From Bog-532 sp963830385 (lineage in GTDB: Bacteria; Actinomycetota; Actinomycetes; Streptosporangiales; Streptosporangiaceae), in contig CAWHMD010000005.1 of NCBI GenBank assembly GCA_963830385.1, forward strand, positions 1,116,001 through 1,180,000: DNA of 64,000 nucleotides, in the 5' to 3' direction. Position 1 is the first letter of the stretch. The number at the start of each line of letters is the position of its first letter. A program made the position numbers and the translations under genes. Of the stretch, positions 24,391 through 33,131 are shown piece after piece. The notes under the pieces were generated by a model that saw only the letters and a program-made list of their open reading frames with translations, had not been told where the DNA came from and made no database searches.

Positions 24391-26130
24391 ATGGTTGTTA
24401 GCGCTAACAACGATCGGTACGTCGTAGGAGTGGACTACGGCACGCTGTCCGGACGGGCGCTGGTCGTCCGCGTCAGCGACGGCGCGGAGCTGGGCACCGC
24501 GGTGCACGAGTACCGGCACGCGGTCATGGAACGTGAGCTGGCCGCGACCGGGGAGGCGCTGCCGCCCGACTGGGCCCTGCAGGATCCCGCCGACTACATC
24601 GCGGTGCTGCGCACGGCGGTGCCCGCGGCGCTCAGGGACGCCGGCGTGGACCCGAACGCGGTGATCGGGATCGCGACCGACTTCACCGCCTGCACGGTGC
24701 TGCCGGTCACCGCCGACGGGACGCCGCTGTGCCAGCTGCCCGGCCTCGAGGGGCGCCCGCACGCCTACGTCAAGCTGTGGAAACACCACGCGGCGCAGGC
24801 ACACGCGGACCGGATCAACGCGCTCGCGCACGAGCGCAAGGAGCCGTGGATCGCGCGCTACGGCGGCAAGATCTCCTCCGAGTGGCAGTACGCCAAGGGC
24901 CTGCAGCTGCTGGAGGAGGACCCCGAGATCTACGGGCGGGCCGACCGCTGGATCGAGGCCGCCGACTGGATCATCTGGCAGCTGACCGGGACCGAGACCC
25001 GCAACGCCTGCACCGCCGGTTACAAGGGCATCTGGCAGGACGGGCACTACCCGTCGCGGGAGTTCCTGGCCGCGCTCAACCCGGACTTCGCCGGGTTCGC
25101 GGACGACAAGCTGGCCCACCCGGTCGCCGCGCTGGGTACCCGGGCCGGCTCGCTGACGGCCGAGGCGGCCGACTGGACCGGGCTGCCGGAGGGCATCGCG
25201 GTGGCGGTCGGGAACGTCGACGCGCACGTGACCATGCCCGCCGCGCGGGCGGTCGAGCCGGGCCAGATGGTGCTGATCATGGGCACCTCGACCTGCCACG
25301 TGATGAACAGCGCGGGACTGGCCGAGATCCCCGGCATGTGCGGCGCGGTCGACGGCGGCATCATCGCCGGGCAGTGGGGTTACGAGGCCGGCCAGTCGGC
25401 GGTCGGCGACATCTTCGCCTGGTTCATCGACCAGGCCGTGCCCGGGCCGCTGCGGCACGAGGCGGAGCTGCGCGGGATCTCCGTGCACGACCTGCTCACC
25501 GAGCAGGCGGCGGCGCTGCCGGCCGGGGCGCACGGGCTGGTCGCGCTGGACTGGGAGGGCGGCAACCGGTCGGTGCTGGTCGACCACCGGCTGTCCGGCG
25601 TGATCGCCGGACTGACCCTGGCCACCCAGCCGCACGAGATCTACCGGGCGCTGCTGGAGGCGACCGCGTTCGGCACCCGGGTCATCGTCGAGGCGTTCGA
25701 ATCCGCCGGGGTGCCGATCACCGAGGTGGTCGTGGCGGGCGGCCTGCTCAAGAACGAGCTGCTCATGCACATCTACTCGGACGTGCTGCACCGTCCGCTG
25801 AGCGTGGCTGACTCGGACCAGGGCCCGGCGCTGGGCTCGGCCATTCACGCCGCGGTGGCCGCGGGCGCCTATCCCGACGTGCCCGCCGCGGCCCAGGCCA
25901 TGGGCAAGGTCCGGCGCGAGGTGTACACGCCGGTGCCGGAAAATTCGGCGGTCTACGACGAGCTCTACGCCGAGTACGCGCTCCTGCACGACTACTTCGG
26001 CCGCGGCGGCAACGACGTGCTGCACCGGTTGCGGGCGCTGCGGGACCGGGTCAGCGAAGCGCACCCGGGGGACGACGCCGACGTCGACACCACGTCCGGG
26101 GCGCTGGACGACGAAATGGGAGATTCCTGA
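24391..26130 (+). CDS. araB: L-ribulokinase
   Basis: A 579-residue FGGY-family kinase that converts L-ribulose to L-ribulose 5-phosphate in arabinose catabolism. The N-terminal phosphate loop YVVGVDYGTLSGRALVVRV, the substrate segment ATDFTACTVLP, EWQYAKGLQLLEEDPEIY, and the C-terminal FGGY-type region VVAGGLLKNELLMHIYSDVL are all characteristic of AraB. The ATG at 24391 has GGGAGG 5 nt upstream. The first codons coincide with a perfect operator palindrome. araD starts immediately after the stop. Confidence 0.95.
   Translation: MVVSANNDRYVVGVDYGTLSGRALVVRVSDGAELGTAVHEYRHAVMERELAATGEALPPDWALQDPADYIAVLRTAVPAALRDAGVDPNAVIGIATDFTACTVLPVTADGTPLCQLPGLEGRPHAYVKLWKHHAAQAHADRINALAHERKEPWIARYGGKISSEWQYAKGLQLLEEDPEIYGRADRWIEAADWIIWQLTGTETRNACTAGYKGIWQDGHYPSREFLAALNPDFAGFADDKLAHPVAALGTRAGSLTAEAADWTGLPEGIAVAVGNVDAHVTMPAARAVEPGQMVLIMGTSTCHVMNSAGLAEIPGMCGAVDGGIIAGQWGYEAGQSAVGDIFAWFIDQAVPGPLRHEAELRGISVHDLLTEQAAALPAGAHGLVALDWEGGNRSVLVDHRLSGVIAGLTLATQPHEIYRALLEATAFGTRVIVEAFESAGVPITEVVVAGGLLKNELLMHIYSDVLHRPLSVADSDQGPALGSAIHAAVAAGAYPDVPAAAQAMGKVRREVYTPVPENSAVYDELYAEYALLHDYFGRGGNDVLHRLRALRDRVSEAHPGDDADVDTTSGALDDEMGDS
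24394..24411. promoter_or_regulatory. Perfect 18-bp LacI-type operator inside araB codons 2-7
   Basis: GTTGTTAGCGCTAACAAC is a perfect palindrome with the central GCGC/AGCGCT of LacI-family sites. It begins directly after the araB ATG and encodes Val-Val-Ser-Ala-Asn-Asn. A repressor bound here would block the initiating or early elongating polymerase. Confidence 0.8.
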
Positions 26131-26817
26131 ATGAGCCTGACCAACGGAGGACTGTCCACCGAGGAACTGGTGGCCGAGCTTCGGGTGGCCGTGTCTGACC
26201 TGCACGCCGAGCTGCCGCGCAACGGGCTGGTCGCCTGGACGTCGGGCAACGTGTCGGCGCGGGTGCCGGGGGCCGACCTGATGGTGATCAAGCCGAGCGG
26301 CATCAGCTACGACGACCTCACCCCGGACTCGATGGTCCTCTGCGACCTGGACGGGAACGTGGTCAGCGGGGGCTACAGCCCGTCCAGCGACACCGCCACG
26401 CACGCCTACATCTACCGGCACATGCCGGAGGTGGGCGGCATCGTGCACACCCATTCGACCTACGCGACCGCCTGGGCCGCGCTCGGTGAGCCGATCCCGT
26501 GCGTGATCACGGCGATGGCGGACGAGTTCGGCGGGGAGATCCCGATCGGGCCGTTCGCGCTGATCGGCAGCGACGAGATCGGCCGTGGGGTGGTGGCCAC
26601 GCTGAGCGGCCACCGCTCCCCCGCGGTGCTGATGCGCAGCCACGGCGTGTTCACCATCGGGCCGTCCGCCCGGGACGCGGTCAAGGCCGCGATCATGTGC
26701 GAGGACGTGGCCCGCACGGTGCACGCGGCCCGGCAGCTCGGGACCCCCGAGGTGCTGCCCCAGGACCAGGTGGACGCGCTGCACAAGCGCTACACCCAGC
26801 AGTACGGCCAGCACTAG
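26131..26817 (+). CDS. araD: L-ribulose-5-phosphate 4-epimerase
   Basis: A 228-residue class II aldolase/adducin-family zinc enzyme that forms D-xylulose 5-phosphate. WTSGNVSAR, KPSGISYDDL (phosphate binding), SDTATHAYIYRHMPEVGGIVHTHS in two parts (zinc HTH), and MRSHGVFTIG (third zinc His) are intact. The ATG follows the araB stop without a gap (TGAATG), so coupling is expected. Confidence 0.95.
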   Translation: MSLTNGGLSTEELVAELRVAVSDLHAELPRNGLVAWTSGNVSARVPGADLMVIKPSGISYDDLTPDSMVLCDLDGNVVSGGYSPSSDTATHAYIYRHMPEVGGIVHTHSTYATAWAALGEPIPCVITAMADEFGGEIPIGPFALIGSDEIGRGVVATLSGHRSPAVLMRSHGVFTIGPSARDAVKAAIMCEDVARTVHAARQLGTPEVLPQDQVDALHKRYTQQYGQH

Positions 26818-26890
26818 CCGCACTGCGTCGCACTGCCGCACAACTCCGGGCCGGCCGCCCGCCGGTTCGCTTCGAGCAAGGAGACCAGAC

Positions 26891-28288
26891 ATGCCTGACC
26901 GCCGGCCGCGCATCGGCATTCTCGGCATCATGCAGGACCTGTACGACGACGACATCCCTGGCATCGCTCAGCGCCAGGAGGGCTACGCGGCCGAGGTCGC
27001 CCAGCACCTGTCCGACGTGGGCGAGTTCATCCCGAGCAAGGCCATCAAGTACCGCGAGGACGCCGAGCGCGCGATGCGCGAGTTCGAGGACGCCGGCCTG
27101 GACGGGGTCATGGTCGTGATGCTGACCTACGGTCCCGCCATGCGGGTGGCCCGGCTGCTGAGCCAGTCGCGGCTGCCGGTGCTGATGGCCAACATCCAGC
27201 CCGAGCCGACGGTCACGCCCGCCTGGAACATGGACGACATGACCTACAACCAGGGCGTGCACGGTGCCCAGGACACCGCCAACGCGATGGTGCGGGCGGG
27301 CAAGCGGTTCTCGGTGCTGACCGACGACTGGAAGAGCGAGACGTTCAAGGCCAACGTGGGCCAGTGGGCGCGGGCGGCGGCGGCCGCCACCGCCTGGAAG
27401 TCGCTGAAGACCGCGATCGTGGGCTACGCGATGAACGACATGGGCGACATCCGGGTGGACGAGAGCGCGCTGATCCGCTCGCTCGGCCCCGAGATCATCG
27501 CGGTCGCCCAGGGCGACCTGGTGCGTGGCATCGACGAGGTGACCGACGCCCAGGTGGCCGAGGTGATCTCGTTCGAGAACGACCGCTTCGAGATCGACCC
27601 GCGGCTGTCGGCCGAGGAGCGCGAGGACCACGCGCGGATGCAGGTGGCGCTGGAGAAGATCCTGACCGACGGCGGGTTCGGCGCCTACACCGCGCACTTC
27701 GACGCGATCGGCGAGGACGGCCGTTTCCGGCGGCTGCCGCTGGCGGCCGCCTCCAGCCTGATGGCCAAGGGCTACGGCTACGGGGCCGAGGGCGACGTGC
27801 TGGCCGCCTGCATGGTCTACGCCGCCCACCAGTTGATCGGCGACGGCCACTTCACCGAGATGTACGCGATGGACTTCCCGTCGGACTCGATCCTGCAGAG
27901 CCACATGGGCGAGGGCAACTGGAAGGTGGCCCGCTCCGACCGCCCGGTCAAGCTGATCAAGCGCCCGCTCGGCATCGGCCGCCTGGGCGACCCGCCCACG
28001 TTCCTGTTCCAGCTGCAGCCCGGCCCGGCCACGCTGGCGGCGCTGGTGTCGCTCGAGGGCGAGCGGTTCCGGCTGGTGGTGGCCGAGGGCGAGAACCTCG
28101 ACAGCCAGGAGCTGCCGGCGCTGGAGATGCCGTACGGGCAGTTCCGCCCGGCGTCCGGGGTGCGGGCGTGCCTGAACGGCTGGCTGCGGAACGGCGGGCC
28201 GCACCACGAGGTGATGAACCTCGGGCACCACGCCGATGACTGGCGCGTGTTCTGCGACGTCACCGGGATCGAATTCGTCCAGGTCTGA
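26891..28288 (+). CDS. araA: L-arabinose isomerase (actinobacterial type)
   Basis: A 465-residue member of the L-fucose/L-arabinose isomerase superfamily (RIGILGIMQDLYDDDIPGIA, VVMLTYGPAMRVARLLSQS, YNQGVHGAQDTANAMVR). It belongs to the variant group found beside araB and araD in actinobacteria rather than the E. coli-like AraA. It would convert L-arabinose to L-ribulose, the first step of the pathway, which its location supports. AAGGAG lies 8 nt before the ATG. A 73-nt gap separates it from araD. Confidence 0.88.
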   Translation: MPDRRPRIGILGIMQDLYDDDIPGIAQRQEGYAAEVAQHLSDVGEFIPSKAIKYREDAERAMREFEDAGLDGVMVVMLTYGPAMRVARLLSQSRLPVLMANIQPEPTVTPAWNMDDMTYNQGVHGAQDTANAMVRAGKRFSVLTDDWKSETFKANVGQWARAAAAATAWKSLKTAIVGYAMNDMGDIRVDESALIRSLGPEIIAVAQGDLVRGIDEVTDAQVAEVISFENDRFEIDPRLSAEEREDHARMQVALEKILTDGGFGAYTAHFDAIGEDGRFRRLPLAAASSLMAKGYGYGAEGDVLAACMVYAAHQLIGDGHFTEMYAMDFPSDSILQSHMGEGNWKVARSDRPVKLIKRPLGIGRLGDPPTFLFQLQPGPATLAALVSLEGERFRLVVAEGENLDSQELPALEMPYGQFRPASGVRACLNGWLRNGGPHHEVMNLGHHADDWRVFCDVTGIEFVQV

Positions 28289-28411
28289 GGCACCGGCCTG
28301 GGCTCAGCTCAGGGGCGGCGGGTCCCTCACCTCAGCCCGCCGCCCCTGACCAGCCGAGCACGCTCGATGGCGCCGTTGGGCGGGCTGGGCTGGGCTGGGT
28401 ATGCTCAAAGT

Positions 28412-28663
28412 ATGACGGACATGACTACCATCAAGGTGTCTGTGGAGACCCGCGACCGGCTCAAGAAGCTCGCCGACGAAGACCGCCTCACCCTGGACGC
28501 CGAGCTGGCCCACGCCTTGGACACGATCGAGGACAGCCGCTTCTGGGCGGGTGTCCGGGACGACTACGCGCGGCTGCAGGCCGACCCGGAAGAGTGGGAC
28601 GCCTACGTCAGCGAGGTGGCCGAGTGGGACACCACCGCGGGTGACGGCCTGAGGAACGAGTGA
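28412..28663 (+). CDS. Antitoxin of MazEF-type module
   Basis: An 83-residue protein starting MTDMTTIKVSVETRDRLKKL, a ribbon-helix-helix-like strand and helix, then an acidic C-terminal half (DDYARLQADPEEWDAYVSEV) of the type that wraps and inhibits MazF. The stop overlaps the toxin start (GTGA). ATG 28412 chosen because the upstream in-frame residues are translated repeats of GGGCT. Confidence 0.85.
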   Translation: MTDMTTIKVSVETRDRLKKLADEDRLTLDAELAHALDTIEDSRFWAGVRDDYARLQADPEEWDAYVSEVAEWDTTAGDGLRNE

Positions 28664-29007
28664 GTGAGCCGCTGCGGCCCGGCGATGTGTGGCTGGCCGA
28701 CCTGAACCCTGTCGTCGGGTCGGAACAGGCTGGCCGCCGGCCCGTCGTCATCGTCTCCAGCCCGCTGCACCTGTCGCTGCCCCACGCGGTGGTGTACGTG
28801 GTCCCGGTCACGAGCCGGAACCGCCGGCTGCGTCACCAGATCCCGATCGCGTCTGAGTCCTCTGGCCTGGGCAACCTGCCCTCGTACACCCGGCCGGAGG
28901 ATGCGCGGGCTGTTTCCTATGATCGTCTCGATCGTCGGCTCGGCGCCGTAGCCCCAGCCGAACTGGCCGCCGTACGGCGTATTCTGCGAGCGTTCCTGGA
29001 CCTATAG
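28660..29007 (+). CDS. MazF/PemK-type endoribonuclease toxin
   Basis: A 115-residue PemK/MazF toxin that cuts mRNA at short motifs. The fold's signature sequences are present: LRPGDVWLADLNPVVGSEQ, RRPVVIVSSPLHL, VVPVTSRNRRLRHQIPI and SYTRPEDARAVSYDRLDRRLG, the latter including conserved basic catalytic positions. GTG start overlaps the antitoxin stop by 4 nt. Confidence 0.9.
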   Translation: MSEPLRPGDVWLADLNPVVGSEQAGRRPVVIVSSPLHLSLPHAVVYVVPVTSRNRRLRHQIPIASESSGLGNLPSYTRPEDARAVSYDRLDRRLGAVAPAELAAVRRILRAFLDL

Positions 29008-29051
29008 CAGCGCCCCACGGCGTTGGCTGCTCGCGGGAGCGCAAAGAAAAA

Positions 29052-29073
29052 GGAGGGGTGCGCACGCCCCTCC
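29052..29073. terminator. Hairpin after mazF
   Basis: GGAGGGG-TGCGCACG-CCCCTCC forms a 7-bp stem with an inner palindrome. On the plus strand it lies 45 nt after the mazF stop and is followed by a weakly U-rich stretch (ACTTTC), while the A-run upstream would give a U-tract in the other direction. A terminator separating mazF from the monooxygenase operon is plausible. Confidence 0.5.
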
Positions 29074-29096
29074 ACTTTCAACTTATAGCGGATGGG

Positions 29097-29115
29097 GGGG
29101 CTTGCCGCAAGACCC
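29097..29115. promoter_or_regulatory. Inverted repeat resembling a rifamycin-associated element (RAE)
   Basis: GGGGCTTGC-C-GCAAGACCC is a 19-bp inverted repeat with one arm mismatch, about 59 nt upstream of the monooxygenase start, next to a possible -10 (TATAGC near 29085). The RAE described upstream of actinobacterial rifamycin-inactivation genes and of helR is a 19-bp inverted repeat of this GGGGCTTGC type. Identification is by recall of that consensus and by genomic context. Confidence 0.65.
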
Positions 29116-29173
29116 CCTGTGTGCCCCATAATCGCTGGCCGGAGGCGGATCTAGGCGGACGGGGAGTTGCGGC

Positions 29174-30748
29174 GTGATGGACGCCGAGGTAGTGATCGTG
29201 GGGGCGGGGCCGGCGGGACTGATGCTGGCCTGCGAACTCAGGCTGGGCGGGGTGGGCGCGCTGGTGCTGGAACGGCAGCCGCGGCTCGGCGACGTCCCCA
29301 AGGCGAATGGTTTCTCGGGGCAGATTCTGGACGTGATGCGCTACCGGGGGCTGCTGGAGCGGGTGGAGGCCGTCGCCAACGGCCCCGTGCACCCGGCGCC
29401 GGTGATCCCGTTCGGCGGGCTGCACCTGGATCTGGCGCCGCTGGACGGGAACAACCCGTTGCGGGCGCTGGCACTCCCCCAGCGGCGGCTGGAGCAGGTG
29501 CTCGGCGAGCGGGCCGGCGAGCTGGGCGCCGAGGTGCGCCGGGGGCACGAGGTGACGGGGTTCAGGCAGGACGACGCCACCGTGACCGCCGGCGTGCTGG
29601 GGCCGGACGGGCCGTACCGGGTGACCGGCCGGTACCTGGTGGGGTGCGACGGCGGCCGCAGCCGGGTGCGTGACCAGGCCGGGATCGCGTTTCCGGGCGT
29701 CACCTACCCGGAGGTCAACCGGCTGGCCCAGCTCTGGCTGGCCGGCTCGGTGACCCGGCTGGACAACGGCGACCTGGAGGTGCCGGGGCTGGGCCGCGTC
29801 CGCAGCGGGTTCACCCGGACCGAGGGCGGGACGTTCGCGTTCGGGTGGCGCAGCCAGGGCGACCTGCTGGTCCAGACGACCGAGGACAATCTCAGCCGGC
29901 CTGCCCGGGCCGGCCGGGCTGGCGACGGCAGCCCCATGACGCTGGATGAGTTCCAGGACAGCATCCGCCGCGTGCTCGGGGCCGAGTTGCCGGTCGCCGA
30001 GGTGACCCGGCTGTCGCGCTACGAATTCCAGGCCCGGCAGGCCGAACGGTACCGCGACCGGCGGATCCTGCTGGCCGGGGACGCGGCCCACCAGTTCCCG
30101 GCCACCGGCATCGGCATCAACGTGGGGATGATGGACGCGGTCAACCTGGGCTGGAAGCTGGCCGCCGACGTCGGTGGCTGGGCCCCGGCCGGGTTGCTGG
30201 ACAGCTACTCGGCCGAGCGTCACCTGGCCGGCGAGCGGGAGATGCTGCAGGCCCAGGCCCAGGTGGCCCTGCGGCGCGGGCAGGACCCGGCCGCGGTGGC
30301 GCTCCGGGAGCTGTTCACCGAGCTGTTTACCGGACCGGCGGCCGGCGAGCAGCCGCTGGGCCGGCTGGCCGCCCTCATCGCCGGGGCCGACGTCCGCTAC
30401 CCGCTGCCGAACCCGGGCCAGCACCCGCTGACCGGCGGCTTCGTCCCCGACCTGACCCTGGACAGCGGCGACGGCACCACCAGCGTCGCCGGCCTGATGA
30501 CGGCCGCCCGGCCGGTCTTCCTCGACCTCGCGGACCGCCCGGAGCTGCGCGAGACCGCCCGGGACTGGCGGCACCGCATCGACCTCCGCTCCGGCACCAC
30601 CGACCACCGTCCCGCCGATGCCCTGTTGATCCGCCCGGACGCCTGCGTCGCCTGGGCCGCACCTGTCGACGAACCCGCCCGCACCGCCGTACCCGCGCTG
30701 CGCGAAGCGCTCGCCCGCTGGTTCGGCAACCCGGAGGTAATCGCGTGA
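29174..30748 (+). CDS. Class A flavin monooxygenase, probable rifamycin monooxygenase (Rox-like)
   Basis: About 524 residues. Three FAD motifs are intact: VVIVGAGPAGLMLACELRLG (GxGxxG), RYLVGCDGGRSRVRD (DG motif) and ILLAGDAAHQFPATGIGINVG (GD motif), followed by MMDAVNLGWKLAA, as in the PheA/TfdB/Rox group. A C-terminal thioredoxin-like region follows. Rox enzymes oxygenate and linearise rifamycins. The assignment to rifamycin rests on context: a RAE-like repeat upstream and a helR-type gene coupled by a 4-nt overlap (GTGA). Without those it would be called an aromatic hydroxylase. Start is GTG 29174 or ATG 29177. Confidence 0.75.
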   Translation: MMDAEVVIVGAGPAGLMLACELRLGGVGALVLERQPRLGDVPKANGFSGQILDVMRYRGLLERVEAVANGPVHPAPVIPFGGLHLDLAPLDGNNPLRALALPQRRLEQVLGERAGELGAEVRRGHEVTGFRQDDATVTAGVLGPDGPYRVTGRYLVGCDGGRSRVRDQAGIAFPGVTYPEVNRLAQLWLAGSVTRLDNGDLEVPGLGRVRSGFTRTEGGTFAFGWRSQGDLLVQTTEDNLSRPARAGRAGDGSPMTLDEFQDSIRRVLGAELPVAEVTRLSRYEFQARQAERYRDRRILLAGDAAHQFPATGIGINVGMMDAVNLGWKLAADVGGWAPAGLLDSYSAERHLAGEREMLQAQAQVALRRGQDPAAVALRELFTELFTGPAAGEQPLGRLAALIAGADVRYPLPNPGQHPLTGGFVPDLTLDSGDGTTSVAGLMTAARPVFLDLADRPELRETARDWRHRIDLRSGTTDHRPADALLIRPDACVAWAAPVDEPARTAVPALREALARWFGNPEVIA

Positions 30749-32904
30749 CCCCCCCGACCATCAGCGTTTTCAATCTTCCCGAACGACTCTCGGCCAAGGC
30801 TGACCCGAACCTGATCGGAGACGACGAGCGGCATTTCACGGCCATCGGGCAGAGCCTGGAACAGTCGATCGCCGAGTTGACCGGGCGGCTGGAGGCCGAG
30901 CGCAGGGCAGAGGGCGGTATCGGGCAGGAGGCGCTGGAACGGGACCTGGAGATCCACCGGCTGTCGGCCCGGCTGCGGACGCTACGGCGGTTCGGGCTGG
31001 ACCTGTGCCTGGGGCGGATCGTCCGGGCCGGGGCGGCCGAGCCGGTGTACGTGGGACGGCTCGGGCTGACCGACGCTGACGGGCGGCGGCTGCTGGTGGA
31101 CTGGCGCTCCCCCGCGGCCGAGCCGTTCTTCGGGGCGACCCACGGCAACCCGATGGGCCTGGTCAGCCGCCGCCGCTACCGGTGGACGCGCGGCCGGATC
31201 AGCGACTACTGGGACGAGGTGTTCACCCCGGACGGGCTGGAGGGGCACGCCGCCCTCGACGACCAGTCCGCCTTCATCGCCAGCCTGGGCGGCAGCCGGT
31301 CGGCCCGGATGCGTGACGTGCTCGGGACGATCGCCGCCGACCAGGACGCGATCGTCCGCGCCAGTTCGCGGGGGGCCCTGGTGGTGGACGGCGGCCCGGG
31401 CACCGGGAAGACCGTGGTCGCGCTGCACCGGACCGCCTACCTGCTGTATTCCGACCCGCGCCTGGGTCACCGGCGGGGCGGCGTGCTGTTCATCGGGCCG
31501 CACCAGCCCTATCTGACCTACGTCTCCGACGTGCTGCCCAGCCTCGGCGAGGAGGGCGTGCAGATCTGCACGCTGCGTGACCTGCTGCCCGAGGGGGCCA
31601 CCGCGCCCGTCGAGAAAGACCCAGAGGTGGCCCGGCTGAAGTCGTCGGCCGACCTGGTCAAGGCGATCGAGCCGGCCGTCAGGTTCTACGAGAACCCGCC
31701 CAAGCAGGGAATGAAGGTCGAGACCCCGTGGGGCGACGTCTGGCTGAGCGCCGACGACTGGGCCGAGGCGTTCGACGCACCGGCCCCGGGGACGCCGCAC
31801 AACGAGGCGCGCGGGGAGATCTGGGCCGAGCTGCTCTCGATCCTGACCGACTCCCGCGACGACAAGGTCCCGGAGAAGGACTTCCGCAAGGCGCTGCAGG
31901 AGAACCGGGAGCTGATGACCACGTTCAGCCGCGGCTGGCCGGTGCTCGAACCGACCGACCTGGTCGGGGACCTGTGGACGGTGCCGGCCTACCTGAAGCT
32001 GTGCGCACCCTGGCTGAGCCCGGAGGAGGTGCGGGCGCTGCAGCGGCCGGACGCCCAGGCCTGGACCGAGTCCGACCTGCCGCTGCTGGATGCGGCCCGG
32101 CAGCGGCTGGGCGACCCGCAAGCGTCCCGGCGCCGGCGTCAGCGCGAGGCCGCGATCGCGGCCGAACGCGAGCGGATGGAGCACGTCGTCGACAACCTGA
32201 TCGAGGTGGCCGACTCGGCCGACGAATACAGCAGCGGCCTGGTGACGATGCTGCGGCACGGGGACCTCCAGGACGCCCTGGTCGACGAGGCGGCGCTGCC
32301 GGGTGCCGACCGGGACCTGCTGGCGGGCCCGTTCGCGCACATCGTGGTGGACGAGGCGCAGGAGCTGACCGACGCCCAGTGGCAGATGCTGCTGGTCCGC
32401 TGCCCGTCCCGCAGCTTCACCATCGTCGGTGACCGCGCCCAGGCCCGGCACGGGTTCACCGAGTCGTGGTTCGATCGGCTCAAGCGGGTCGGGTTCGACC
32501 AGATCGGCCAGGCGTCGCTGACGATCAACTACCGGACGCCGGAAGAGGTCATGGCGGCCGCCGAGCCGGTCATCCGGGCGGTGCTCCCGGACGCCAACGT
32601 GCCGGTCTCGATCCGCAGCAACGGCCTGCCGGTGGTGTACGCCGGGGTTCTGGAGCTGGATTCGATCGTGGACGGCTGGCTGGCCGAGCACGACGACGGG
32701 GTGGCCTGCGTGATCGGTGCGCCGGGCTTCGCGGATCGGCCCCGGGTGCGGTCGCTGACACCGGAGCTGGCCAAGGGGCTCGAGTTCGACCTGGTCGTGC
32801 TGGTCGATCCGGAGAGGTTCGGCGACGGTATCGAGGGCGCGGTCGACCGTTACGTGGCGATGACCCGGGCGACCCAGCAGCTCGTCATCCTGACCAGCTC
32901 GTAG
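30745..32904 (+). CDS. HelD-family RNA polymerase-recycling ATPase (HelR-like)
   Basis: A 719-residue superfamily 1 ATPase. The N-terminal ~90 residues are a charged antiparallel coiled-coil (DDERHFTAIGQSLEQSIAEL ... SARLRTLRRF), as in HelD proteins that reach into RNA polymerase. Walker A is VDGGPGTGKTVVALHRTAYL (near residue 215), Walker B VVDEAQELTDAQWQML (near 534), with motifs RAQARHGF and NYRTPEEV following. It lacks DNA-repair UvrD features such as full motif sets with extended 2B domain. Actinobacterial HelR displaces rifamycin-stalled RNA polymerase and confers tolerance. Pairing with the Rox-like gene supports HelR. Confidence 0.82.
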   Translation: MTPPTISVFNLPERLSAKADPNLIGDDERHFTAIGQSLEQSIAELTGRLEAERRAEGGIGQEALERDLEIHRLSARLRTLRRFGLDLCLGRIVRAGAAEPVYVGRLGLTDADGRRLLVDWRSPAAEPFFGATHGNPMGLVSRRRYRWTRGRISDYWDEVFTPDGLEGHAALDDQSAFIASLGGSRSARMRDVLGTIAADQDAIVRASSRGALVVDGGPGTGKTVVALHRTAYLLYSDPRLGHRRGGVLFIGPHQPYLTYVSDVLPSLGEEGVQICTLRDLLPEGATAPVEKDPEVARLKSSADLVKAIEPAVRFYENPPKQGMKVETPWGDVWLSADDWAEAFDAPAPGTPHNEARGEIWAELLSILTDSRDDKVPEKDFRKALQENRELMTTFSRGWPVLEPTDLVGDLWTVPAYLKLCAPWLSPEEVRALQRPDAQAWTESDLPLLDAARQRLGDPQASRRRRQREAAIAAERERMEHVVDNLIEVADSADEYSSGLVTMLRHGDLQDALVDEAALPGADRDLLAGPFAHIVVDEAQELTDAQWQMLLVRCPSRSFTIVGDRAQARHGFTESWFDRLKRVGFDQIGQASLTINYRTPEEVMAAAEPVIRAVLPDANVPVSIRSNGLPVVYAGVLELDSIVDGWLAEHDDGVACVIGAPGFADRPRVRSLTPELAKGLEFDLVVLVDPERFGDGIEGAVDRYVAMTRATQQLVILTSS

Positions 32905-33006
32905 GTGTTCTGCCCACGGGGTGTGTGACTTGCGGGTTGAGTGGGGCGATCGCGTCAGGGGCAATTGGTTCTGTTGAGGCGCAGGGGGCGTGGGACTGGG
33001 GCGGGC

Positions 33007-33120
33007 GGTGCGGGGGCGCGGGCGGTGCGGGGGCGCGCGCGCTGCGGGGGCGCGCGCGGTTGCGGGGGCGCGCGCGCTGCGGGGGCGCGCGCGATGCGGG
33101 GCGGTGCGGGGCGGGGCGGC
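33007..33120. repeat. Tandem 17-nt GC-rich repeat
   Basis: About 5.5 copies of a unit close to GCTGCGGGGGCGCGCGC (some starting GGTGC, one 18 nt long). Composition over 85% GC with long purine/pyrimidine alternation (CGCGCGC), which can adopt non-B DNA. Probably slippage-prone; function unknown. Confidence 0.75.
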
Positions 33121-33131
33121 CCGCGGAAGGT

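Noticed and set aside
33007..33120. CRISPR-like tandem repeat
   Set aside because: Units are 17 nt, directly abutting and without spacers.
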